A stretch of 64,000 nucleotides of DNA from Lewinella sp. W8 (GCF_004375085.3 NZ_SNAQ03000017.1:95093-159092), one strand, 5' to 3'; numbered from the stretch's first letter, positions 1-9,390 are shown. Translations and numbers: made by a program. Notes: a model not told the origin generated them from the sequence alone.

Positions 1-73
1 CCCCGCCGGATCGCTTTGGAAAGCCATTCAAAATGGTTTCCTTCGTGAGCCATAAGACCATAATCCAGGAATC

Positions 74-664
74 ATGTCCGCGCTAGTTTTCGCCACCAAT
101 AACCCCCACAAAATCGCCGAGGTCAAAGAAATGCTGGGAGAGCACTACGACTTTCTCAGTCTGGCCGACATTGGATGCGAGGAAGACATCCCCGAAACTT
201 CTCCTACGCTGGCGGGCAACGCCCAGCAGAAGGCCCGGTACGTGCGGGAGAAGTACGGCTACGATTGCTTCAGCGAGGATACGGGACTGGAGGTAGACGC
301 TCTGGACGGGGCTCCCGGCGTCATCACGGCCCGTTACGCTGGTCCGACCCGCAGTGCTGCGGCCAACAACGAGAAAGTACTCAAGGAACTCGGAGACCGG
401 CGGGATCGTTCCGCCCGCTTCCGGACCTTCATCTGCCTGATCCTGGAGGGGGAGGAACACCTCTTTGAGGGCAGGTGCGAAGGCCGGATTACCGATGCTC
501 CCCGCGGAGAAGGGGGCTTTGGTTATGACCCCATTTTCCTGCCCGAAGAGGGTGACGGTCGGGTCTTTGCCGAAATGTCCGGTGCCGAAAAGCACGCCAT
601 CAGCCACCGGGGGCGCGCGCTGAATAAGCTCACCGACTTCCTTACCGAGAAAGCAGCCAGCTGA
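74..664 (+). CDS. rdgB: RdgB/HAM1-family non-canonical purine NTP pyrophosphatase
   Basis: Hydrolyses dITP, XTP and related damaged purine nucleoside triphosphates to the monophosphate, keeping them out of DNA and RNA; cytoplasmic. The 196-residue length is normal for the family. Visible motifs are the N-terminal substrate-binding stretch ATNNPHK (residues 7-13), the acidic SEDTGLEVDAL segment near residue 67, GGFGYDPIF near 147 and the C-terminal SHRGRAL. The ATG at 74 gives the expected N-terminus and has AGGA a few bases upstream, one of the few Shine-Dalgarno-like sites here. The stop TGA shares one base with the ATG of the next gene, so the two are very probably co-transcribed and translationally coupled. 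Confidence 0.96.
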   Translation: MSALVFATNNPHKIAEVKEMLGEHYDFLSLADIGCEEDIPETSPTLAGNAQQKARYVREKYGYDCFSEDTGLEVDALDGAPGVITARYAGPTRSAAANNEKVLKELGDRRDRSARFRTFICLILEGEEHLFEGRCEGRITDAPRGEGGFGYDPIFLPEEGDGRVFAEMSGAEKHAISHRGRALNKLTDFLTEKAAS

Positions 665-1491
665 TGCGCAGCGTGATTCCCTTTGTCCTGCTGGTATGTG
701 CGCTGTATGCCGGGTGGATTTATTGGCAACGGTATACTGACGTACCGCTTCAGGAACGCTTACTGCGATTTACCGATCAGGAAGTTCGTTCGCTGACCGT
801 GGCTCCCTGGCGGCAGCAATCCTTCACCCTTGATTTAACCGAAGCCGGCGTATGGGTGATTACGCGGGAGGCACTTCAGTTTCCCGCCCCGCCACGTAAG
901 GTGAACCAGCTGATTGAGCAACTGACTTCGATGAGGACGGACTCGGTCGTAAGAGCAGATTTTCCCGAGGAGAACATCCATCGTCTGACCCTGAGCAACG
1001 GGACGGAGGAAGAGGATCTCCGGCTGTACTTTTCTCCGGAGGGAGATGCCTGGGCTTCGGTGGGCATTGCCCGTGACGTATTTGCCCTGCACCCGCGCGC
1101 CGTCGCCCCCATTCGCCGGGCCCTCCATTTCAACCATTACCGCGATCGCCGGCTGCTGAACGAGCGAACGACCCTGGCCGATAGCGTTTACCTCCGATTT
1201 ACTGATTCGCTCCGGCAAGTTCAGTTCGGTCTTCAGCTCGGACCGGAAGATGAACGTTCTTTTCTGGACAGCCTCCTGGAGCCCCGGGGCTCCGTCTTTG
1301 CGGACAATTTTGACGAGGTCACCCAGCGGAGCAAGCAATTTGCCGTGCTGGACCTTACCCTTCCTAACGGGCAGCAGAAACGACTCTCCATTTATCGGGA
1401 TACTTTGTGGGATAAGCCCTTCATCCTGGTCAGTCCGGATTTTCCCCGTCGGTATCTGGCGATCGACAGCCTGCCGTTCAGGTACGATTAA
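664..1491 (+). CDS. Membrane-anchored protein, DUF4340-like
   Basis: 275 residues with one N-terminal hydrophobic segment (residues 4-20, IPFVLLVCALYAGWIYW), then a soluble region likely outside the cytoplasm. The pattern after the anchor (RFTDQEVRSLTV, GVWVITRE, PAPPRKVNQLIEQLTSMR, then a strand-rich part with YFSPEGDAWASVG) resembles DUF4340 proteins, which are often found beside gliding or ABC-transport genes, but I am only moderately sure. The start overlaps the rdgB stop by one base. A metallophosphoesterase gene follows 83 bp downstream in the same direction. No catalytic motif is visible and the function is unknown. Confidence 0.6.
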   Translation: MRSVIPFVLLVCALYAGWIYWQRYTDVPLQERLLRFTDQEVRSLTVAPWRQQSFTLDLTEAGVWVITREALQFPAPPRKVNQLIEQLTSMRTDSVVRADFPEENIHRLTLSNGTEEEDLRLYFSPEGDAWASVGIARDVFALHPRAVAPIRRALHFNHYRDRRLLNERTTLADSVYLRFTDSLRQVQFGLQLGPEDERSFLDSLLEPRGSVFADNFDEVTQRSKQFAVLDLTLPNGQQKRLSIYRDTLWDKPFILVSPDFPRRYLAIDSLPFRYD

Positions 1492-1574
1492 CGACGATTG
1501 GTCGATATCCGGGTCAGGCAGACATCCATTCGCTCGTTGGTGCGTTACTGGGGTGTTCAATCGCTTGAAGCTTT

Positions 1575-2801
1575 ATGGTACGTCTGTTCATTTTCCTGGG
1601 AATTCTCCTGTGTATTGACCTCTACGCCTTTCAGGCGGTACGGAGCTGGGGCTCCCCGTATTCCCCCGGCACGCGCCGCATCATCAATGGCGTATACTGG
1701 GGGGTGAGTGTAGTGGCTTACGCTCTCCTGGCCCTGAGTATTCTCGACGTCACGGAGGGTTGGTCCAAAGGGGCGCAGACTTTCCTGCGGGTCTTCCTCT
1801 TCCTGAACTGGCTCAGCAAGCTGCCGATCGTACTTATTCTGGGCATCGATGATTTACGGCGTCTGGTGACGGCCATCATGAACTGGGTCAGCCCGGTCAC
1901 AGAGCGGGACCTTAGCCGCTCCCGCTTCATGTCTACCCTGGCCCTGATCGCCGGCGGCGTGCCGCTGACGACCCTGACCTACGGCATCGTACGCAACGCC
2001 TACCGCTACCGCCGCTTCGCCATGGACGTCCCCGTGGAGGGTCTGCCAGCGGCGCTGGACGGACTGAAGGTGGTACAAATCAGCGACATGCACTCCGGCT
2101 CCTGGACCCAAAAAGAGCCCCTCAAGGAAGCCGTAAAGATGATCAATGCGGAGCAGCCCGACATCGTCTGCTTTACCGGCGACATCGTGAATAATGAGGC
2201 CACGGAAATGCTGCCCTACATCGACATTTTCAAAGCGGTAAAGGGTAAATACGGGGTGTACAGCATCCTGGGTAATCACGACTATGCGGATTACGTGCAG
2301 TGGCCGAGTGAAGCGGCCAAACAGGAAAACATGGAATTGCTCTACGACGTCCACCGACAGTTGGGCTGGGACTTACTGCGCGACGAGAACCGCACCCTGG
2401 AGGTCAACGGGCACCGCGTCGGGGTGATCGGCGTGGAAAACTGGAGTGCAGCCATGCGCTTCCCGAAGAAGGGCGATCTGGACAAGGCCTACCGTGGATC
2501 GGAAGATTGCGACTGCAAGATATTACTGAGCCACGACCCCACGCACTGGGACGCCCAGGTACGTCCGAACTATCCGGATATTGACCTGACCCTCAGCGGG
2601 CATACCCACGGGTTTCAGTTTGGGGTGGAAATCCCCGGTTTCCGCTGGAGTCCGGCCCAGTACATTTACAAACAATGGGCCGGCCTGTACAAGCAGGGGC
2701 GCCAACACCTCTACGTTAATCGTGGGCTTGGTTTCCTGGGCTATCCCGGCCGGGTAGGTATTCTCCCGGAGATAACGGTATTGACGCTGAAAACAGCTTA
2801 G
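1575..2801 (+). CDS. Membrane-bound calcineurin-like metallophosphoesterase
   Basis: 408 residues. About four N-terminal hydrophobic segments (roughly residues 1-130) are followed by a metallophosphoesterase domain of the YkuE/YaeI-like class. All dinuclear-metal motifs are present in order: DMH (in VVQISDMHSGS), GDIVN, GNHD, the histidine in LLSHDP, and GHTHG. Related proteins act on phospholipid or lipid-A-precursor phosphates, but the substrate here cannot be read from sequence. It is the last gene of the rdgB strand run; its TAG stop is followed directly by a word repeat and then by a convergent gene. Confidence 0.88.
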   Translation: MVRLFIFLGILLCIDLYAFQAVRSWGSPYSPGTRRIINGVYWGVSVVAYALLALSILDVTEGWSKGAQTFLRVFLFLNWLSKLPIVLILGIDDLRRLVTAIMNWVSPVTERDLSRSRFMSTLALIAGGVPLTTLTYGIVRNAYRYRRFAMDVPVEGLPAALDGLKVVQISDMHSGSWTQKEPLKEAVKMINAEQPDIVCFTGDIVNNEATEMLPYIDIFKAVKGKYGVYSILGNHDYADYVQWPSEAAKQENMELLYDVHRQLGWDLLRDENRTLEVNGHRVGVIGVENWSAAMRFPKKGDLDKAYRGSEDCDCKILLSHDPTHWDAQVRPNYPDIDLTLSGHTHGFQFGVEIPGFRWSPAQYIYKQWAGLYKQGRQHLYVNRGLGFLGYPGRVGILPEITVLTLKTA

Positions 2802-2838
2802 TAACTGGTTGCTAGTTGCTGCTTGCTAGTTGCTGCTT
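2799..2838 (+). repeat. Short word repeat starting at the stop codon
   Basis: Two copies of a 14-15 base word of the form GTTGCTAGTTGCTGC follow the TAG stop of the metallophosphoesterase without a gap and reach the stop of the convergent DksA-like gene. The words carry CTAG/TTAG stop triplets in the plus sense. The same vocabulary returns at 18711-18780. Confidence 0.75.
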
Positions 2839-3382
2839 AGATCAGATCGTCTTCGTCTTCTTCGATTTTGCGGGGCTTTCTGCCGGGCTTTTTCCGCTTC
2901 TTCTCCACTTTTCGGGGTGGTGGTGGCGGCTTCTTGATCTTGGAAATGATTTTGTTTGGTCCTTCCCGACGTTCGAGCGCGCGCCGAGCAATATCCTGGG
3001 CGGTAAGGTCCAGTTGTCCGCTGGCCTGCAGACGCATACCTTCCACGCTTTTGGTGGTGGTGGGCACCGCCAGCAAGCGTTGTTTATCGATCAACTCACC
3101 CGTCACGGTACAGACACCGTAGACCTTATTCTTGATGCGGAGCATGGCGTTTTGCAGGGCCTGGACCGCATCCCGTTTTCGCAAAACCTGTTCGTTAAGG
3201 AGTTCCATTTGGCTGACGGAACTACTGTCTTCGCCCATGTCGGCCCCGAAACCCTCGGACATGGTTTCGCTCAATTCACTCACCCGGCTCCGAAGAGATT
3301 GCAACTCTTCTTTCGCCAGCGCATACTGCTGCTTAATTAATTCCGCAAATTCTTGCAGCTCTTCATCACTATATCTTTCCAT
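2837..3382 (-). CDS. DksA/TraR-like regulator lacking zinc-finger cysteines, with basic tail
   Basis: 181 residues. Residues 1-85 form a helical coiled-coil region, followed by a DksA-type C-terminal motif (YGVCTVTGELIDKQRLLAVP, residues 88-107). In classical DksA the finger has four cysteines; here only Cys91 remains, and the second pair is replaced in TTTKSVEG. Many Bacteroidota DksA-like proteins have lost zinc ligands, so this is probably a functional RNA-polymerase-associated regulator rather than a decayed gene. After residue 140 there is an unusual low-complexity tail: a run of five prolines, KKRKKPGRKPRK (AT-hook-like), then an acidic EEDEDDL end. It is convergent with the metallophosphoesterase gene. 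Confidence 0.8.
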   Translation of the reverse strand: MERYSDEELQEFAELIKQQYALAKEELQSLRSRVSELSETMSEGFGADMGEDSSSVSQMELLNEQVLRKRDAVQALQNAMLRIKNKVYGVCTVTGELIDKQRLLAVPTTTKSVEGMRLQASGQLDLTAQDIARRALERREGPNKIISKIKKPPPPPRKVEKKRKKPGRKPRKIEEDEDDLI

Positions 3383-4198
<816 letters not shown>

Positions 4199-4252
4199 GG
4201 CACGTGCCTGACGCGACAATAATCAAAGCTTAGCTGGGTTACGTGAACTGTT

Positions 4253-4290
4253 CTCCCAAGGCATCATCCTGGGGGAGATAATATTTTTTT
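4253..4290 (+). terminator. Probable intrinsic terminator after the ferredoxin gene
   Basis: CTCCCAAGG and CCTGGGGGAG form an imperfect stem around a short loop, followed by an AT-rich stretch with seven T. Located 55 bp after the stop, before the convergent outer-membrane protein gene. Confidence 0.55.
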
Positions 4291-4315
4291 GGCGCAAAGC
4301 GCAGGTGCCGAACAT

Positions 4316-5017
4316 CTACAGGAAGAGCCGTCGAACCGTTATCCGGAGGCCGGCCTGGTAATAGTTTCGGTTCGTCTGGTCGAAGGAGGCATTCAGGTTT
4401 CCCTGCAGGAAAAACTGAAAGGCCGCCTGCATCTTCAGGGCCCAGGTTTCGGATAGTTTCCGGTCGAATCCCACTCCCGTATTGATCGAAAAGGTAACCG
4501 GGCGATATTCCCGGCTCGGGTCGTCCGGCAGTAATTCCATGCTTTCCACCTCTCCGTCAAAAAAGGTCGTTCGTTCCGTCTTGGTCTTCATGTGAACGTG
4601 ACTGGCGGCCCCCAAGAGGAAATTTACCCGATCTTTTTCCTTGATGTCGTGGTAAAAGTTAAGTTCGAAGGGAAGGGAAACGTAACGGGCCTGGGTCACG
4701 TCGGTAAAGGTGCGTCCGGAATTGATGCCACCGATGTTGTCGGGTAGCGTTTCGTAGCCGGTTTCGAGGTACCGCAGTCCGGTCGTAAAACCTATGCGGT
4801 CGACCCGGCTTTCAAACACCAGGCCAAACCCGTAGCCCCAGCGACCCATTTCGAGGCTGTCCTGCCGCTCCAGTTCCGTGAAGGTAACTCCTCCCCCTCC
4901 GGAAATCCGTCGACCGCCCCAGTGGGGAGAAAGCTCGATGCCGAAACTCTTTTCGATGGTTTGTCCCAGCAGCAAAATGGGCAGAAAAACGAAGAGGAGG
5001 GAAAGAATATGTTTCAT
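4316..5017 (-). CDS. Outer-membrane beta-barrel protein (porin/OmpW-like size)
   Basis: 233 residues. A clear type I signal peptide (MKHILSLLFVFLPILLLGQT) is followed by alternating short strands (GFTTGLRYLETGYETL, RYVSLPFELNFYHDI, VNFLLGAASHVHMKT, FSINTGVGFDRKL) and ends in aromatic/hydrophobic strands (YYQAGLRITVRRLFL) typical of 8-10-stranded outer-membrane barrels (Bacteroidota outer membrane protein beta-barrel family). No enzymatic motif. Monocistronic and divergent from the RemB/Wzi-like gene. The specific function is unknown. Confidence 0.72.
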   Translation of the reverse strand: MKHILSLLFVFLPILLLGQTIEKSFGIELSPHWGGRRISGGGGVTFTELERQDSLEMGRWGYGFGLVFESRVDRIGFTTGLRYLETGYETLPDNIGGINSGRTFTDVTQARYVSLPFELNFYHDIKEKDRVNFLLGAASHVHMKTKTERTTFFDGEVESMELLPDDPSREYRPVTFSINTGVGFDRKLSETWALKMQAAFQFFLQGNLNASFDQTNRNYYQAGLRITVRRLFL

Positions 5018-5114
5018 TTAGCACGGTCCGTTTGGGGAAGAAAAAGGGTCCGATAGTGCGGTTATTCTAACTGTTGTCCGGGCTCATTTATTACCCGTTG
5101 CGCGAGGTCGGCTG

Positions 5115-5122
5115 TACCTTAG
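5115..5122 (+). promoter_or_regulatory. Near-consensus -7 box (TACCTTAG) directly upstream of ATG
   Basis: The box ends five bases before the ATG at 5128. It supports the downstream start over an earlier in-frame GTG at 5074 and implies a very short or absent leader. Confidence 0.4.
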
Positions 5123-5127
5123 CGTCC

Positions 5128-6906
5128 ATGATCCCGAGAATTTTCCTGGCCTGCTGCATTTTTTTCTTTTGGGCCGGTTTATCCGGACAGGGAAGCCCGC
5201 TGCCCGTGGACAGCGACGGGTACGAATTCATCCGCCGGCTGAGGATTCGCTACGGCTTTTCGGATATATCCCGTCCGGCCACGGACCCCGGCCTACGCCC
5301 GGTCAACCGGGCGAGTTTGCTACAACTCGCCAAAACGTACGACGAGCACTACGGGGCTGAGATGAGCGCCGTTGATCGCTACCGCCTCCGGGCTTTTTAC
5401 CGGACCAACAATGAATGGCTCTCTCTGCCCATCCTCCCCCCGAGTGGCGACGCCGACCGGGCCGCCTTCTGGTTAGGCGATGATTTTGCCGTAGCGAGTT
5501 CCCGGGACAGTAGCTACGAAACCCAGACGCCCCTACTGGGCTTCCTCTACCCTACTCCGGCTCACCTGATTGAGGTCAACGAACCCGACTTTTACTTGCG
5601 GGTCAATCCGGTCCTGGACCTCCGCTACGGGAAGCAACAGAACGACCGGGAAGACTATTTCTTCAACCGCCGCGGAATCCGCCTGCGGGCCGGCATCGAT
5701 GACCGACTGTTCCTGCACTTCGAATTACTGGAGACCCAGACTGGCCTGCCGAACTACGTCCGGCAATTCCGCAACCGGTTCGAGGCACTTCCGGGTGCCG
5801 GATTCATCAAGCGATACTCGCTTGATCTGGCCAACGTTGCCGACGGCACCGACTTCCTCAACGGCCAGGGCTACCTCTCGGCCGACCTGACCAAACACGT
5901 CGGGGCGCGCATCGGGTACGGCAGTCACTTCATCGGAGACGGGGAGCGCTCCCTCCTTCTGAGCGATTTCAGCAACAACTATCCCTTTCTCGAACTCAAC
6001 TGGCGCATCTGGAAATTTCACTATCGGAACCTGTTCGCCGAGCTGACCGCCGGCCCCGCCATGCTCACCCCCACGGGCGTACCGCTGCCCAAGAAATACC
6101 TCGCCGCCCACTACCTTTCCATTCACCTCGGGGAGCGTTTGACCCTGGGCCTCTTTGAGGCGGTAGTCCTCAGTCGGCAGAACGGTTTTGACCTGGCCTA
6201 CCTCAACCCCATCATTTTTTACCGCACCATTGAACAGAGCGTGGGCAGCCCCGACAACGCCCTCATCGGTGCCACCGCCCGGTATCACCTGCCCACACTC
6301 CGCACCGAGTTTTACGGCCAATTCATGCTGGACGAATTCAAGTTTGACGAATTATTCGTGCAGCGGCGGGGTTGGTGGGCCAATAAGTGGGCCTACCAGA
6401 TTGGTTTCCGACACGTCGATGCGCTGGGAATTGACCAACTCGACCTCGTGGCCGAAAGAAATACCGCCCGCCCCTTCATCTATACCCACCGGGCCACGAG
6501 CAGCTACACGCACTTTGCCATGCCCCTCGCCCACCCCCTCGGCGCTAATTTTTCGGAGAATCTCCTGGGCGTTGACTACCGTCCCTTACCCCGGCTGCAC
6601 CTCCGGGGGAGGCTCTACTTCATCGAGCAGGGAGAAGGCACCGAAGACAACATCATTGGCGAAAACCTCAACGCCCCCAACGTAGATCGCGCCATGGACT
6701 TCGGCAACGAAATTGGTCAGGGCATCAATTACTCGACCCGCCTACTGATGCTCCGCGCGGGCTACGAACTCTACCCCAATCTGTGGCTGGAAGGGGAAAT
6801 CATCAACCGGAATAAAGATGCAGAACTCGATATCCGTGACCTGGAAACTACCGTGATCAACCTCGGTGTGCGGTGGAATATTGGTCGGCGGGACTGGGCG
6901 TTCTGA
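5128..6906 (+). CDS. RemB/Wzi-like outer-membrane capsule-assembly protein
   Basis: About 592 residues. I chose the ATG at 5128 because it begins a standard signal peptide (MIPRIFLACCIFFFWAGLSGQG); the frame is open further up. The protein is rich in amphipathic strands with features of the Bacteroidota Wzi/RemB family: GARIGYGSHFIGDGERSLLLSDFS, NYPFLELNWRIWKFHYRNLFAE, LNPIIFYRTIEQSVGSPDNALIG. Wzi anchors capsule polysaccharide in the outer membrane, and RemB is linked to gliding and surface polysaccharide in Flavobacterium. That role is inferred from family likeness only. The gene is followed immediately by a TAGG-word repeat tract. Confidence 0.7.
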   Translation: MIPRIFLACCIFFFWAGLSGQGSPLPVDSDGYEFIRRLRIRYGFSDISRPATDPGLRPVNRASLLQLAKTYDEHYGAEMSAVDRYRLRAFYRTNNEWLSLPILPPSGDADRAAFWLGDDFAVASSRDSSYETQTPLLGFLYPTPAHLIEVNEPDFYLRVNPVLDLRYGKQQNDREDYFFNRRGIRLRAGIDDRLFLHFELLETQTGLPNYVRQFRNRFEALPGAGFIKRYSLDLANVADGTDFLNGQGYLSADLTKHVGARIGYGSHFIGDGERSLLLSDFSNNYPFLELNWRIWKFHYRNLFAELTAGPAMLTPTGVPLPKKYLAAHYLSIHLGERLTLGLFEAVVLSRQNGFDLAYLNPIIFYRTIEQSVGSPDNALIGATARYHLPTLRTEFYGQFMLDEFKFDELFVQRRGWWANKWAYQIGFRHVDALGIDQLDLVAERNTARPFIYTHRATSSYTHFAMPLAHPLGANFSENLLGVDYRPLPRLHLRGRLYFIEQGEGTEDNIIGENLNAPNVDRAMDFGNEIGQGINYSTRLLMLRAGYELYPNLWLEGEIINRNKDAELDIRDLETTVINLGVRWNIGRRDWAF

Positions 6907-6971
6907 GGGTTAGGCTTGAGGTCTTAGGCTTGAGGATTTAGGTTTTAGGTTTTAGGCTTAAGGATTTAGGA
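6904..6971 (+). repeat. TTAGG/TTGAGG word repeat beginning at the stop codon
   Basis: Words such as TTAGGCTTGAGG, TTAGGTTTTAGG and TTAAGGATTTAGG run from the TGA stop (itself TGAGG) of the RemB-like gene. Nearly every word contains TAG, TGA or TAA. The same vocabulary in inverse orientation lies at 7446-7499, so the two tracts bracket the four-helix-bundle gene. Confidence 0.85.
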
Positions 6972-7061
6972 GCATCAGAAGCGTATTTAAACGTATAAAA
7001 ACGCAAGTAAACGTTTAATTGACTTCTCATTTCCGGGGGTAGCACTAGCATTGCTTCAAAA

Positions 7062-7445
7062 GTGGAAGCCAAATACTTTAGGCGATGGATTGCCTACCAA
7101 AAAGCATTCTCCCTTGCCAATGCAATATACCAGATAACGAAATCTTTTCCCGCGGAGGAGCAATTTGGACTTACCAATCAGGTTAGGCGCTCCTCCAGGT
7201 CCGTTTGTAGCAATCTGGCCGAAGCCTTTGGAAAACGGCGCTATGAGAAGCACTTCATCGCCAAAATAACCGATGCCTACAGTGAAAATGCGGAGACCCA
7301 GGCATGGCTGGATTTCGCCCAATCTCAGGGCCACCTGCCAGGTGATCGATACGAGGAACTGATCTTACTAGCCGAGGAGGTTGCCAAACTGCTCCATTAT
7401 ATGGAATTCAACGCCAAGAAGTTCACCCACAACACCTCCAGATAA
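7062..7445 (+). CDS. Four-helix-bundle protein of the S23/Avd-like family
   Basis: 127 residues, mostly helical: FRRWIAYQKAFSLANAIYQITKSFP, GLTNQVRRSSRSVCSNLAEAFG (the family hallmark RRSS..SN.AE), a third helix around AKITDAYSENAETQAWLDFA, and ILLAEEVAKLLHYMEFNAKK. This matches the TIGR02436 / 23S rRNA intervening-sequence protein family; relatives include Avd of diversity-generating retroelements. GTG start; no ribosome site is obvious. It sits alone between two tracts of TTAGG-type words in inverse orientation. I see no reverse transcriptase, template repeat or rRNA nearby, so the role is unknown. Confidence 0.88.
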   Translation: MEAKYFRRWIAYQKAFSLANAIYQITKSFPAEEQFGLTNQVRRSSRSVCSNLAEAFGKRRYEKHFIAKITDAYSENAETQAWLDFAQSQGHLPGDRYEELILLAEEVAKLLHYMEFNAKKFTHNTSR

Positions 7446-7499
7446 TTCTCAAATCCTAAATCCTAGATCCTGAAGCCTCAATCCTAAAACCTAGGCCTA
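7446..7499 (-). repeat. Inverse-oriented TAGG/TTGAGG word repeat
   Basis: Read on the minus strand it begins with the TAG stop of the LytTR regulator and continues TAGGCCTAGGTTTTAGG, TTGAGG, CTAGGATTTAGG. It is the same vocabulary as 6904-6971, giving an imperfect inverted repeat around the four-helix-bundle gene. Confidence 0.82.
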
Positions 7500-8261
7500 C
7501 GCCCCCAGCCACGCCCGACAAGCCTTCACGCGCTGACGGCTGACGATGTTCTCCCGATCGCTTTCCGGAGAGAGATCCAGCACTAATCGATGGTTGAAGT
7601 AGGGCTGGACTTTACGGACGGCTTCCACGTGCACGATCTGTCCCCGGTTGATGCGGAACCAGTTACGGGGGTCCAGTTCCTCTTCGATACGATCCAGTGT
7701 TTCGTCGAGGAGGTAGCGCTGGCCGGTGGTGGTCAGGGCAAAGGTGAGGCTGTCTTCACTGTAAATTTGGCGGAGTTCTTCCACCTTAACGGGCAACCAC
7801 TCCTGCCGGTGTTGCGCCAGAAAACGCTGGCGGTAGGCTGGCTCCTTACGCTGAATGAGGCGGGCAATTTCTCCGTAATCCGGTGATATGGAAGGGGCCT
7901 GCAGGGTATCCAGTTTCGCCAGCGCCCGGTCCAGGGCATCCGTTTCGATGGGCTTCAGCAGGTAATCGATACTGTTGACCCGAAAGGCCCGGATGCCGTA
8001 CTGATCGTAGGCGGTGGTGAAGATGACCGGGCAGTTGCACCGGATGTTCTCCCAGATCTGGAAGGATAAGCCGTCGGCCAGGTGAATATCGCTGAAAATG
8101 ACCCGCGGATGTGGCCGCTCGGTCAGCGCTTTTCTGGCGCCATTGACCGTATCGGTGGTAAAGCTTACGTTGAACTCCGGGCGTACCTGGGCGATGAGTT
8201 GCTGTAGCCGACGTAGTGCTGGCGGTTCGTCTTCGATGATCCAACAATCATGCGGTGGCAT
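7497..8261 (-). CDS. LytTR-family response regulator
   Basis: 254 residues. Receiver domain at residues 1-120: acidic pocket IIEDEP at residues 8-13, phospho-acceptor Asp in VIFSDIHLADG, the TTAYDQYG switch and the conserved Lys in YLLKPIE. Residues 145-250 form a LytTR DNA-binding domain (QEWLPVKVEELRQIYSEDSLTFALTTTGQRYLLDETLDRIEEEL, NWFRINRGQIVHVEAV). Its start overlaps the end of the histidine kinase gene by 14 bp, and the TonB receptor lies upstream of both, so the three probably form one minus-strand transcription unit. DNA target unknown; the receptor promoter is an obvious candidate. Confidence 0.93.
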   Translation of the reverse strand: MPPHDCWIIEDEPPALRRLQQLIAQVRPEFNVSFTTDTVNGARKALTERPHPRVIFSDIHLADGLSFQIWENIRCNCPVIFTTAYDQYGIRAFRVNSIDYLLKPIETDALDRALAKLDTLQAPSISPDYGEIARLIQRKEPAYRQRFLAQHRQEWLPVKVEELRQIYSEDSLTFALTTTGQRYLLDETLDRIEEELDPRNWFRINRGQIVHVEAVRKVQPYFNHRLVLDLSPESDRENIVSRQRVKACRAWLGA

Positions 8262-9390
8262 AGCGGGTCTCGGTTTCGGGGCGAAGCAGCGGGATACTCA
8301 CGCGGTAGACGGTGTCGTCGCTGAAGATGTTGACCTGCTGGTCGGTTACCAGCTGGTAGCGTCGACGAATGTTATGGTGGCCCCAACCGGTGGAGTTCAG
8401 CTGCCGCTCACGTAGGTGAAGATTGTTCTGAATCGTTAAGCTGGAATCGTTTAAGATGATGCTCACCGTCAGGGGGTGGTCCTGGCTGATCACGTTATGC
8501 TTGATGGCATTTTCCACCAGCAGCTGGGCGGCCAGCGGGACAACCTGGTAATCACGGAGGTAAGGGGGTAGGTCCACGGCCGACAGGGATTCGCCCTGCA
8601 CCAGCCTCCGGGCCACATTATCGTGCTCCCACTCGATGATGAGCTTGTCCTCGAACCGGGTTTGCATCAAAAAAATGTAATCTCCCAGCGCCCGCAATTC
8701 CTCGTGCAGGGTAATCAGTTCCCGGTGCCGATACTCCAGAATCCGGCGGTAAACGGCCGCCAGGCGCTGGGTAAACAGCGTCGCCCGCTCGGTATCCTCG
8801 GGAATGACGTTGACCAGCGTATTGAGGCTGTTAAACAGAAAATGCGGGTTTACCTGCTGCTTGAGCACCGAAAGCTGGGCCTGCATGTTTTCTTTGGCCA
8901 GTCGCTCTTGCTCCAGCAGACTCTCTTTGTACTTGGTGAAGTAGTAGGCCCCTTCGTAACCCGAATATACCATCAGGTTCAAAACGAAGGCCATGGCCAT
9001 TTTGAAATATATACTCGGAGTGACGGTATTACCCGCTTCCAGGTGAAAAGCAATTACCAGGGAATGCGTAAGCAGCGTGACGGCAACCACCACCAAACCA
9101 ATCGTGGAAACGGTGATGATGATGCGTTTTCTGCTTTGAATCCGCTTCGGAAAATACTGCCGGAAAAGAATGGTGATCGTCCGGCTGGCGAACCAGTAAA
9201 CTCCGCAAAAAAACAGGGAAAGTGCGTAGCAGGTCAGACCAAGTTGCCAACCCATGTTCATGCCCGGCTGCCCCCCGACAAAAAGAATATCCGCCAGGAA
9301 GGCCAGGGGAAAAATCCCAACGGCGATCATCCAGTGATCGTCAAAGCCGAGATATTTGATTCGCTGTTCCCTGGTACAGGTAAAGTGCAT
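8248..9390 (-). CDS. LytS-type sensor histidine kinase
   Basis: 380 residues. Four hydrophobic segments in residues 15-150 (GIFPLAFLADILFVGG, LTCYALSLFFCGVYWFA, IIITVSTIGLVVVAVTLL, FKMAMAFVLNLMVYSGYEGA), then a coiled stretch, the His_kinase box QVNPHFLFNSLNTLVNVIPED with the phosphorylated His, and an HATPase region (LLVENAIKHNVI). It has no large periplasmic sensor, so the signal may be membrane-borne or come from a partner. Lies 62 bp after the TonB receptor gene and overlaps its regulator. Confidence 0.92.
   Translation of the reverse strand: MHFTCTREQRIKYLGFDDHWMIAVGIFPLAFLADILFVGGQPGMNMGWQLGLTCYALSLFFCGVYWFASRTITILFRQYFPKRIQSRKRIIITVSTIGLVVVAVTLLTHSLVIAFHLEAGNTVTPSIYFKMAMAFVLNLMVYSGYEGAYYFTKYKESLLEQERLAKENMQAQLSVLKQQVNPHFLFNSLNTLVNVIPEDTERATLFTQRLAAVYRRILEYRHRELITLHEELRALGDYIFLMQTRFEDKLIIEWEHDNVARRLVQGESLSAVDLPPYLRDYQVVPLAAQLLVENAIKHNVISQDHPLTVSIILNDSSLTIQNNLHLRERQLNSTGWGHHNIRRRYQLVTDQQVNIFSDDTVYRVSIPLLRPETETRYATA

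Noticed and set aside
2..55. Open frame of 17 codons ending in TAA before rdgB, possibly the tail of an upstream gene
   Set aside because: Too short to show any family likeness; another frame is also open at the edge, so I cannot say which, if any, is coding.
7062..7445. Avd-like gene as part of a diversity-generating retroelement
   Set aside because: No reverse transcriptase, template repeat or variable C-type lectin gene is nearby.
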